Source: Candidatus Aenigmatarchaeota archaeon (GTDB taxonomy: Archaea > Aenigmatarchaeota > Aenigmatarchaeia > QMZP01). From it: a DNA stretch of 15,156 nt. Below are positions 5,593-11,609 of the stretch, in pieces. The first letter of the stretch is position 1, and every line of letters starts with the position of its first letter. The notes below the pieces were generated by a model that had not been told where the DNA came from, made no database searches, and was given only the letters and a program-made list of their open reading frames with translations. The DNA is taken from assembly GCA_030672315.1 (NCBI GenBank), contig DAOVGQ010000076.1, forward strand, positions 1 through 15,156, read 5' to 3'. A program made the translations under genes and the position numbers.

Positions 5593-7101
5593 TCAGTTTA
5601 TGACAACCCCTAGTCTTTCCAGGCCCTTGCCGGCCAGGAACTCCCCCAGGCCCCTAGCAAGCTCGGAAATCTTAATCCTTATCTGCTTCATGGTGTCCCT
5701 GTCCCTCAGGGTGACGGTGTCGTCCTCCAGCGTCTGGTGATCGATGGTTATCCCGGCCGCAATTCCGACTTCATCAATACGCCTGTACCGCCTACCTATG
5801 CTGCCGCTCTCGTCATAGAATACGTTAAAACCCACGCCCTTGAGCAGGGCATGGACATTCCTGGTCTTCTCCTGGAGGCCGTCCTTGTTCACAAGCGGGA
5901 ATATCCCTGCATCAAACGGGGAGACCCGCCTGGGAAACCTCATGACAACCCTCTCCTTCTCCTCGGTCAGGGCAAGCTCGAACAGGGCATAGATGTTCCT
6001 GTCCACTCCAAAGCTGAGCTCCAGGACATGAGGAATGAACCTCTTCCCATTTATGTTCACCTCCATGCTCTCCCCAGATATCCTCTGGTGGCCCTTGAGG
6101 TCGTGGTCAGTCCTGTAGTGCACCCCTGCCATCTCCCTGAATCCCCCCAGGCTCTCGAGGTCAAGCTCAACATCCCAGTGGTATTTGTTGTAGAAGGCCT
6201 TCTCATCATCAGTGAGCTGCTTGAGCCTGAACCGATTACAGGGCATCCTCATGTGCTCGAGATAGAACTGCTGAACCTTAGCCATGTGGTACACATAGAA
6301 TTTTGGCAGCCTCAATTTCTTCACAACATCCTCACAGCTCATCTCTGCCACCCTTCCGGATTTTCTGTTCCTGACAGGAAACACCCTGAGCCTGTAACCA
6401 GAAACCTCCCCGAACCTGGGGTGCTCCTTAATAGTGTCAGGGTCAAAGAATATCTGGAGCTCTGCCTGGGTGAACTCCCTCATCCTTATCAGGACATTCC
6501 TTGGAGATATCTCGTTCCTGAAGGCCTTTCCTATTATGGCAAGTCCCAGGGGAAGCCTCCTCCTCAGGGCCTCGAACTCAAGCTTGAAATTAACATACGC
6601 CCCTTGGGCAGTCTCTGGCGAGAGGTAGCCTGTCCCCATCAACTTGCCTGTCCCTATCTCCATGGGGAACATCATGTTGATAACCCCGACCTCTGCAAAC
6701 CCACCCCTGCATTTCTTGCAACGGATGCCGTGCTTCCTTATGAGTTCGCCCATTCTGTCCAGAGAGACCCCCTCAAAGTCCCCCTCTATCTCATCTGAAA
6801 GCACATGATCAGCACGCTCTATATTTCCACACTTCTTGCACTTCACCACAGGGTCTATGAAGGATTCCAGATGACCAGATGCCTTGAAGACGCTCTCGGG
6901 CATTATCTGGCAGGGCTGTATCTCATGGAAGTTGTCATCCAAAGCCAGAAAGAAGCTTCTCCATTCATCCTCCCACTTCCTCTTGAGGGATGCCCCCAAG
7001 TGGGCATAATCATAGAACCCCGCAATCGGGCCGTGGACCAGGGAGTTCTGCCAGAAGAACCCCCTCCTCTTGGCTATGTCCAGGATTTTTTCTGATTTCA
7101 C
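5593..7101 (-). CDS. glyS: Glycyl-tRNA synthetase (class II, single-chain type)
   Basis: This 502-residue enzyme charges tRNA-Gly. Recognisable parts are: the N-terminal class II motif 1 area with FWQNSLVHGPIAGFYDYAHLG (split about 16-36); two CxxC pairs, Cys88/Cys91 and Cys128/Cys131, likely a zinc knuckle; the signature YLSPETAQGAYVNF (159-172); motif 2 FRNEISPRN...REFTQAE (194-214); motif 3 around ELSFGVDR; and a C-terminal anticodon-binding domain with GRRYRRIDEVGIAAGIT and LEDDTVTLRDRDT. It is about 70 residues shorter than the archaeal GlyRS proteins I know and nearer the length of bacterial single-chain enzymes. The start is GTG (7101-7099), sharing a base with the TAG of the upstream methyltransferase gene, with AGGTGA ahead of it. 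The two are therefore one operon and probably translationally coupled. Confidence 0.95.
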   Translation of the reverse strand: MKSEKILDIAKRRGFFWQNSLVHGPIAGFYDYAHLGASLKRKWEDEWRSFFLALDDNFHEIQPCQIMPESVFKASGHLESFIDPVVKCKKCGNIERADHVLSDEIEGDFEGVSLDRMGELIRKHGIRCKKCRGGFAEVGVINMMFPMEIGTGKLMGTGYLSPETAQGAYVNFKLEFEALRRRLPLGLAIIGKAFRNEISPRNVLIRMREFTQAELQIFFDPDTIKEHPRFGEVSGYRLRVFPVRNRKSGRVAEMSCEDVVKKLRLPKFYVYHMAKVQQFYLEHMRMPCNRFRLKQLTDDEKAFYNKYHWDVELDLESLGGFREMAGVHYRTDHDLKGHQRISGESMEVNINGKRFIPHVLELSFGVDRNIYALFELALTEEKERVVMRFPRRVSPFDAGIFPLVNKDGLQEKTRNVHALLKGVGFNVFYDESGSIGRRYRRIDEVGIAAGITIDHQTLEDDTVTLRDRDTMKQIRIKISELARGLGEFLAGKGLERLGVVIN

Positions 7102-8096
7102 TATCTCACCTTACTGGCGGTTAAACTGATTATAAAGTTAGATGTTTTTATAACTTTAACGCCCTCAAACCCCACGTTGCTGAGCCACCCGGATATCTCA
7201 TCCAGTGTATGGAGAGAGCCCCCATTGGATAGCATGAATGCATTCAAGGCAAAGAGGCTCGAAAAAACAGGGCTTGTCCCCCCCTCCTCCAGGAGGAACT
7301 CATTCACAACAACAGTCCCCCCCTTGGGAAGGGCCTCATAAACCCCTTTAAGGAGGGCCTCGCACCTATCTGGGGACAGTCCCTGCAGCACATATGTGAG
7401 CATGATTATGTCATGCCCCTCGGGAAGGCTTCCCTTTTCAAAGTCCCCGGGCTGCGTTGCTACACTCTTTGCACCCATATCCTTTATGTTATTGTTCGCA
7501 AAATCACAGGAAAAGGGCGAGTCGAACACAGTGGCCTTGAGGCCGGGGTTCTTCCTGGTGAGCATTATGGAGTATATCCCAGAACCACCGCCCACCTCCA
7601 GAAGGCTCTTTCCTGACAGCTTCAAGCCCTCTGCAAGATTGACCGCTGCCCCATGGGATATCTCCTGCATGGCCCTTATATAGGCCTCGGCGTATCTTGG
7701 CTTGCTCAGCCTGACCATCCTGTCATCCCTGACAGGCCTTCCTGTGACTACGACCTCCTTCAGGCCCCTCCACACATCATAGTACTCCTCACCAACCAGT
7801 ACCATGAAATCCCCTATATAGGATTCCCTTCCCTTGACCAGAAACCTCTCGGCCCTAGGGGAGTTCTTCAAAACCTCACCCTTACCAGAAAGGAGGCCCA
7901 CGGCCTTGCACGCGTTTGTCAGCATCTTAAGGAGCCTTACATCTATTCCAGACTCCTGGGATACCTTGTACACTGTGTTGGCTCCCCTAGAAATCTTGGT
8001 GAAGAGCTCTGCCTCAAGGGCAACATACAGGACCTTGGTCTCCCATGCCCCCTGACACAGCGACATCATACCAGTCAGATCAAAATCATCCTTCAA
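7101..8096 (-). CDS. SAM-dependent O-methyltransferase family protein (plant/HIOMT-like fold)
   Basis: This 331-residue protein has the two-domain layout of the Methyltransf_2 family. An N-terminal winged-helix dimerisation region covers about 12-95 (AWETKVLYVALEAELF, then VYKVSQESGIDVRLLKMLTN). A Rossmann methyltransferase domain holds the SAM loop LLEVGGGSG at 165-173, an acidic FDSP around 191-194, and TYVLQGLSPDRCEALL at 234-249. In plant and animal O-methyltransferases the last segment carries a catalytic His (HDW); here it is Gln238-Gly, so that base is missing and the chemistry may differ. The start is TTG (8096-8094), chosen because GGGTGAT lies 3 nt upstream; ATG codons at residues 10-11 are alternatives. 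Its stop overlaps the GTG of glyS. The substrate is unknown. Confidence 0.85.
   Translation of the reverse strand: MKDDFDLTGMMSLCQGAWETKVLYVALEAELFTKISRGANTVYKVSQESGIDVRLLKMLTNACKAVGLLSGKGEVLKNSPRAERFLVKGRESYIGDFMVLVGEEYYDVWRGLKEVVVTGRPVRDDRMVRLSKPRYAEAYIRAMQEISHGAAVNLAEGLKLSGKSLLEVGGGSGIYSIMLTRKNPGLKATVFDSPFSCDFANNNIKDMGAKSVATQPGDFEKGSLPEGHDIIMLTYVLQGLSPDRCEALLKGVYEALPKGGTVVVNEFLLEEGGTSPVFSSLFALNAFMLSNGGSLHTLDEISGWLSNVGFEGVKVIKTSNFIISLTASKVR
7106..7111 (-). promoter_or_regulatory. Ribosome binding site for glyS (decides the GTG start)
   Basis: The minus strand reads AGGTGA, then GATA, then the GTG start. It lies within the last codons of the methyltransferase gene, supporting GTG over any later ATG and coupling the two genes. 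Confidence 0.7.
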
Positions 8097-8099
8097 GGA

Positions 8100-8106
8100 A
8101 TCACCC
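8100..8106 (-). promoter_or_regulatory. Ribosome binding site for the O-methyltransferase (decides the TTG start)
   Basis: The minus strand reads GGGTGAT three bases before TTG at 8096. The match to the archaeal anti-Shine-Dalgarno sequence is the main reason for choosing this rare start codon. Confidence 0.6.
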
Positions 8107-8126
8107 TATGTTGAGAATGTATCCTG

Positions 8127-8134
8127 TTTTTATA
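8127..8134 (-). promoter_or_regulatory. TATA box candidate for the methyltransferase-glyS operon
   Basis: The minus strand reads TATAAAAA, centred about 34 nt before the TTG at 8096. Initiation about 25 nt downstream would give a leader of about 9 nt that just includes the GGGTGAT ribosome binding site. Confidence 0.5.
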
Positions 8135-8137
8135 TTG

Positions 8138-8146
8138 TTTTTATCA
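8138..8146 (+). promoter_or_regulatory. TATA-like box for the PHP phosphoesterase gene
   Basis: GTTTTTATC is centred about 28 nt before the ATG at 8170. It adjoins the minus-strand TATA box, so the 8097-8169 gap is a compact divergent promoter region. Confidence 0.45.
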
Positions 8147-8169
8147 AACTAATTTCCAGCGTGATTGAT

Positions 8170-8838
8170 ATGCCACCCCAAAAACCCCTCAAGGTGGACA
8201 TCCACATCCATACCAGCTACTCCAGGGACAGCAGGGCCAGCCCTGAAAGCATGGTGAAGTATGCCCTTGAGATGGGCTTTGACACCATAGCAGTGACCGA
8301 CCACGGGACAGTATCAGGCGCGCTCGAGGCCGAGCAGTTTGCAAGGGGAACCAGGCTCCTTGTCATACCAGGCCAGGAGAACCTCACCCTCGAGGGGGAG
8401 CTGATAGTCCTGGGCCTGAGGAAGACCCTGTCCAGCGGCAGGCCTCTCCTGGAAACCGCAAGGCAGGCCAGGGAGTCAGGGGGGTTTGTCATAGTTCCAC
8501 ATCCCTTTGACCCCATGAGGAATGGAGTGGGTAATGCCATCACCCCCTGCCTCAAATACATAGACGCAATCGAGGTCTTCAATGCAAGAACAATCTTCAG
8601 GAGATTCAATGAAAAAGCCCTCTCCTTTACCAGAAGCCATAATCTTCCAGGGGTGGTCGGAAGCGACAGCCACTTCCCCGAGGAGATGGGAGGGACCTAC
8701 ATGCTTGTCAGGGCCCCCAGGGAGACCCGGGCCATACTAGATGCCATACGCTCTGGAAAAACAGAGTTTTTCATCAGCAGCCAGGCAATGAAGCCCCGCA
8801 TAAAGCGCGGCCTCATGAAGATAAGAACTTATTTTTAA
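8170..8838 (+). CDS. PHP-domain metal-dependent phosphoesterase
   Basis: This 222-residue protein is a single PHP domain with the full set of metal ligands: His12 and His14 in the first motif (VDIHIHTSYSRDS), Asp44-His45 in VTDHGT, Glu70 in IPGQE, His111 in HPFDP, the FNAR strand at 137-140, and Asp166 with His168 in GSDSH. Stand-alone PHP proteins hydrolyse phosphoester bonds with a trinuclear metal centre; the substrate here is unknown. In-frame GTG at 8161 would add three residues. I chose ATG 8170 because that GTGAT then serves as a ribosome binding site 4 nt before it, as in other genes here. The GT2 gene begins 20 bp after the stop, with its TATA box inside this gene's end. The C-terminus is strongly basic (PRIKRGLMKIR). 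Confidence 0.9.
   Translation: MPPQKPLKVDIHIHTSYSRDSRASPESMVKYALEMGFDTIAVTDHGTVSGALEAEQFARGTRLLVIPGQENLTLEGELIVLGLRKTLSSGRPLLETARQARESGGFVIVPHPFDPMRNGVGNAITPCLKYIDAIEVFNARTIFRRFNEKALSFTRSHNLPGVVGSDSHFPEEMGGTYMLVRAPRETRAILDAIRSGKTEFFISSQAMKPRIKRGLMKIRTYF
8829..8838 (+). promoter_or_regulatory. TATA box of the membrane GT2 gene
   Basis: TTATTTTTAA overlaps the PHP gene's last codons and stop, and is centred about 25 nt before the ATG at 8859. This fits a leaderless promoter. Confidence 0.6.
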
Positions 8839-8858
8839 CACCCACCGCAATATACATT

Positions 8859-9980
8859 ATGCTTGCACTAACAGCTGTTGCGGCCCTGACAGCGGCCTAT
8901 CTCATTTTCGGCTGGGTCGGCATGTCAAGGCTCGATAGGGAGAGGGAGAGCCTTCCCCCACCCAGGCAGCCCCTTGTATCAGTAATAATCCCGGCATACA
9001 ACTCCCAGAGAATAATAGGAGAGACCCTCAAATCAGCAAAATCCCTGGATTACCCAAGAAAGGAGATAATAGTGGTCAATGACTCCAGGGACAGCACCCC
9101 TGCAATAGCAAGGAGCTACGGGGCCAGGGTAATTCAGAATCCTGAAAGGACAGGCAAGCCAGCCTCCCTGAACAAGGCAACAGGGGCAGCCAGGGGCGAG
9201 CTCCTCTTTTTTCTGGATGCAGACACCACAGCGTCCAGGGACTGCCTGAAAAGAATGGTTCCCTGGTTCTCCAGGAGGGATGTGGCTGCAGTCATGCCCA
9301 GATACCTCCTGAAAAACATCAGCCCTGTATCCAGGCTGGCCGCCCTGGAGAACCTGTTCACCTTTGCCCTTCTCCGCATTCACATGTTCTTTGGAAGCAT
9401 GGTGGGGTTCAGGGGCTGCAGCGTTCTTATAAGGAAGGACATTCTAAAGAAGCAACCCTGGCCAGAAACCCTCCTGGAGGACAACCACCTCTCTGCAACC
9501 CTGGCCAGCGAGGGCCACAGGATAATCTGGGAACCCCTTGCTGTAACACATACCCGTGAGCCAGGGACCATGCATGAGCTCAGGCGCCAGAAGAGGAGAT
9601 GGGGTGAGGGAGCCTGCCTTGCTTTCCGGAAGCATTGGAGGTTCTACCTTAGCTCCCCCCAGTTCATAACCTTTTTCTATCCCTACTTCGCCCTGGGGAT
9701 AATAACAGGACTGCTTTCCCTCTCGCTTCTGCTCTCCCCGCTGCTGTTCCCTTTCCTGACAGCACCCATACTAACAGAGCTGGCCTCCATATTCGTAGCC
9801 ATGTACTTCCACTCCCTCATATTATTCCATACAGGTGGGGGTGGGCTTCTCCCTTTAAGGACACTCAAGTTCATGCTCCTCTACTTCCCTGTCATGACCT
9901 ACTCCTACTTCCGCGGCGTCCTTGCGGGAATAATAAGAAAGAAGAAGGGTAAGCGCGAACTCCACTTCAGGGACTGGTAA
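8859..9980 (+). CDS. Membrane-bound family 2 glycosyltransferase with processive-type motifs
   Basis: This 373-residue protein begins with a membrane helix (about 3-22), then a cytosolic GT-A domain (about 38-260), then hydrophobic segments at about 269-300, 302-324 and 337-358, and a basic tail (RKKKGKR). Catalytic motifs are VNDSRD (73-78), the DxD in LDADT (Asp120, Asp122), EDNH with Asp208, and RRQKRRW (242-248), a Q/RxxRW-type motif. The last pair is typical of processive synthases and related GT2 enzymes such as cellulose and hyaluronan synthases; many non-processive membrane GT2s also carry it. It probably uses a nucleotide sugar to extend a glycan or modify a lipid at the membrane. 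The TATA box spacing supports the ATG. The neighbouring PHP, methyltransferase and second GT2 suggest a shared surface-glycan role. Confidence 0.88.
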   Translation: MLALTAVAALTAAYLIFGWVGMSRLDRERESLPPPRQPLVSVIIPAYNSQRIIGETLKSAKSLDYPRKEIIVVNDSRDSTPAIARSYGARVIQNPERTGKPASLNKATGAARGELLFFLDADTTASRDCLKRMVPWFSRRDVAAVMPRYLLKNISPVSRLAALENLFTFALLRIHMFFGSMVGFRGCSVLIRKDILKKQPWPETLLEDNHLSATLASEGHRIIWEPLAVTHTREPGTMHELRRQKRRWGEGACLAFRKHWRFYLSSPQFITFFYPYFALGIITGLLSLSLLLSPLLFPFLTAPILTELASIFVAMYFHSLILFHTGGGGLLPLRTLKFMLLYFPVMTYSYFRGVLAGIIRKKKGKRELHFRDW

Positions 9981-9988
9981 CCAGGATA

Positions 9989-10005
9989 ATTAGACAATGT
10001 CTAAT
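9989..10005. repeat. Perfect 17-bp palindrome between convergent genes
   Basis: ATTAGACA-A-TGTCTAAT has two perfect 8-base arms around base 9997. It begins 8 bp after the GT2 stop codon and covers the TAG stop (10001-10003) of the convergent methyltransferase gene. As RNA it could form a short AU-rich hairpin from either strand; as DNA it could be an operator-like site. There is no adjacent T-run, so a terminator role is not supported. Confidence 0.6.
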
Positions 10006-10771
10006 ATTCAGAAGGAAACCCCTTTTTAACCCCCACTACTCCCAGCACTCTTCCCCACCTGTTGGCCAGCCAGTTGTTGTAGTTCAGGCGGAAGAGCTTC
10101 CTGTTTGCAGGCCTCCTTATTGACCTCTCCAGGATGGTCCCGTCCCTTAACCAGAGCGAAGAGAACATCCAGCCAAATGCAAAGAACAACTCTCCTCCCA
10201 GGACAGGCCCTGTATCAAGCCCTGCCCTTCCCATCCTCTTTTTCAACTCATACCTTGTATAGGGGTGCTCCCTGCCATGTATCCAGGTCCTGCTCTTCTC
10301 AGCCATGAACTTTCCCAGCCTGTACATAAGGGAGCCCATCTGCGGGACGATTATCAGGACCCTTCCACCCCTCTGACAAGCCTCAGCATGCTTGTCCACA
10401 ACCCTCTGCCTGGCAGGGCCTGTGAAGTGCTCAATTACACCCTCTGAATGGACGAGGTCAAACTCACCCCTGAAGTCGCACTCAAGCATGTCTCCAAGAA
10501 CAAGCTCGCCATCCACACCCTCCCTTTCCATGTTCCTTCTGACTATTTCAAGCGCATCCCTTGAGAAGTCCAGGAATGTCACCCTTGCCCCTCTCTTGGC
10601 CATCAGGATGGTGTTTATCCCGGTCCCGCAGCCCATCTCAATGACCTTCTTGCCCCTGAAGTCATAATCCCCCAGAAGCATCTCATAGAACCTCCACATA
10701 TAGGGCTCCTTGCCAAAATCTATGGACTTCATGTCCTTCCATACACTACCCCACTTATCACTGTCTGGCAT
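10001..10771 (-). CDS. Class I SAM-dependent methyltransferase
   Basis: This 256-residue protein has a seven-strand methyltransferase core: motif I VIEMGCGTG (43-51), an acidic end of strand 2 in FLDFS (66-70), VLGDMLECDF (91-100), and the post-motif GVIEHF (111-116) as in ubiquinone/sterol-type methyltransferases. The C-terminal third (about 195-250) is aromatic and basic (FAFGWMFSSLWLRDG) and may associate with membrane or lipid. The substrate is unknown; position between two GT2 genes suggests a glycan or lipid-linked sugar, by inference. The ATG at 10771-10769 sits about 25 nt downstream of a TATA-like TTTATG. The gene is divergent from the soluble GT2 at 10825, with 53 bp between start codons. 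Confidence 0.88.
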   Translation of the reverse strand: MPDSDKWGSVWKDMKSIDFGKEPYMWRFYEMLLGDYDFRGKKVIEMGCGTGINTILMAKRGARVTFLDFSRDALEIVRRNMEREGVDGELVLGDMLECDFRGEFDLVHSEGVIEHFTGPARQRVVDKHAEACQRGGRVLIIVPQMGSLMYRLGKFMAEKSRTWIHGREHPYTRYELKKRMGRAGLDTGPVLGGELFFAFGWMFSSLWLRDGTILERSIRRPANRKLFRLNYNNWLANRWGRVLGVVGVKKGFPSEY

Positions 10772-10792
10772 GGTTTATTTTTTTCCGCAAAG

Positions 10793-10800
10793 CATAAATT
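10793..10800. promoter_or_regulatory. Possible shared TATA element of divergent methyltransferase and GT2 genes
   Basis: CATAAATT (AATTTATG on the minus strand) is centred about 25 nt before the minus-strand ATG at 10771 and about 28 nt before the plus-strand ATG at 10825. Only 53 bp separate the two start codons, so both promoters must overlap here. A separate plus-strand element could be CCTATACC at 10801-10808. Confidence 0.45.
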
Positions 10801-10824
10801 CCTATACCAACCAAATTACTAAAT

Positions 10825-11544
10825 ATGACAGAGCCTTACTTTTCAGTGATAATCCCGACATACCACGAGGAGAGGTCACTCGAGAGCACCCTGACCTCGA
10901 TAGACAGGGCCAGCCGTGGCCACAGGATAGAGACCATAGTGGTGGATGGTGGCAGCAGGGACAACACCCTAGAGATAGCAAGAAGGCATACAAAAAACAT
11001 CCACACACTCAAAAGGCGCGGAATAGGCCTTGCAAGGAACCATGGCGCTATGCACGCCCGGGGAGACACACTGGTCTTTCTCGATTCAGACACCATGGTC
11101 CCAGAGAACTTCTTTGACGAGCTCTCCATGGTCTTCAGCAATCCAGTGGTCTGCGGGGCCAACTGCAATGTCATGCCCTGCCCGGATTCCAAGCCGACCC
11201 GCACAGAAAGGGCATTTTACAGGCTCTGGGGCAGGGTCAGACGTGCTATTTACTACCTGAAGCCCTGCGGCACAGGAGACAACGGCATAATAATCAGGAG
11301 GGAGGTGTTTGAGAAAACAGGCGGCTTTAATGAGGACATGCACACCATGGAGGACCTGGACTTTGTCTTCAGGGCCTCGCGCCTCGGCAGGTTCCTCTTC
11401 CTCAGGAGACTCATACTTACCGAGAGCATGCGCAGGATAAGAAGGACAGGCATCCTCAGGTTTTCTGCCACCTACCTCTACAACTTCTTCTACTACCTTG
11501 TGAAGAGAAGGCCCAGGATATCCCACTGGGAGCCTGTAAGGTAA
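10825..11544 (+). CDS. Family 2 glycosyltransferase (soluble)
   Basis: This 239-residue protein is a GT-A fold enzyme with no clear membrane helix. Motifs are the N-terminal FSVIIPTYHEE (6-16), VVDGGSRDNT (39-48), the DxD in LDSDT (Asp87, Asp89), GGFNED (166-171) and MEDLDF (175-180), the last two marking the acceptor side and likely catalytic base. It lacks the QxxRW motif of the membrane enzyme at 8859-9980, so single-sugar transfer is likely. The C-terminal 45 residues are basic and aromatic (RRIRRTG, YLYNFFYYLVKRR), a plausible membrane-surface anchor. Donor and acceptor sugars cannot be read from sequence. The ATG is close behind an overlapping divergent promoter. The pheS gene follows after 65 bp with its own TATA box. 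Confidence 0.9.
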   Translation: MTEPYFSVIIPTYHEERSLESTLTSIDRASRGHRIETIVVDGGSRDNTLEIARRHTKNIHTLKRRGIGLARNHGAMHARGDTLVFLDSDTMVPENFFDELSMVFSNPVVCGANCNVMPCPDSKPTRTERAFYRLWGRVRRAIYYLKPCGTGDNGIIIRREVFEKTGGFNEDMHTMEDLDFVFRASRLGRFLFLRRLILTESMRRIRRTGILRFSATYLYNFFYYLVKRRPRISHWEPVR

Positions 11545-11564
11545 CCTAACTGGTACCAAGCTTG

Positions 11565-11573
11565 CTTTATAAT
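11565..11573 (+). promoter_or_regulatory. TATA box of the pheS-pheT operon
   Basis: CTTTATAAT-like sequence is centred about 41 nt before the ATG at 11610. Initiation about 25 nt downstream would give a leader of about 16 nt containing AAAGGGT (11597-11603), a weak ribosome binding site. This argues against starting at TTG 11562, which overlaps the box itself. Confidence 0.6.
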
Positions 11574-11609
11574 ATTAACCATGACTACCAATTATTAAAG
11601 GGTCATGAC

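Noticed and set aside
5737..6798. A 353-codon open frame on the plus strand opposite glyS
   Set aside because: It lies wholly inside a confidently assigned GlyRS gene on the other strand, resembles no family, is rich in Pro/His/Leu as expected of an antisense shadow, and has no promoter.
8161..8169. GTG start for the PHP gene
   Set aside because: It adds only three residues, and the same GTGAT bases act better as the ribosome binding site for ATG 8170, matching the pattern in neighbouring genes. Not excluded.
11581..11598. A five-codon reading frame (MTTNY) in the pheS leader, considered as an attenuation leader peptide
   Set aside because: It has no Phe codons, starts upstream of the expected transcription start near 11594, and no alternative hairpins are visible.
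11562..11609. N-terminal extension of PheRS alpha from the in-frame TTG
   Set aside because: The codons overlap the TATA box and predicted transcription start, the residues are not domain-like, and ATG 11610 follows a plausible leader.
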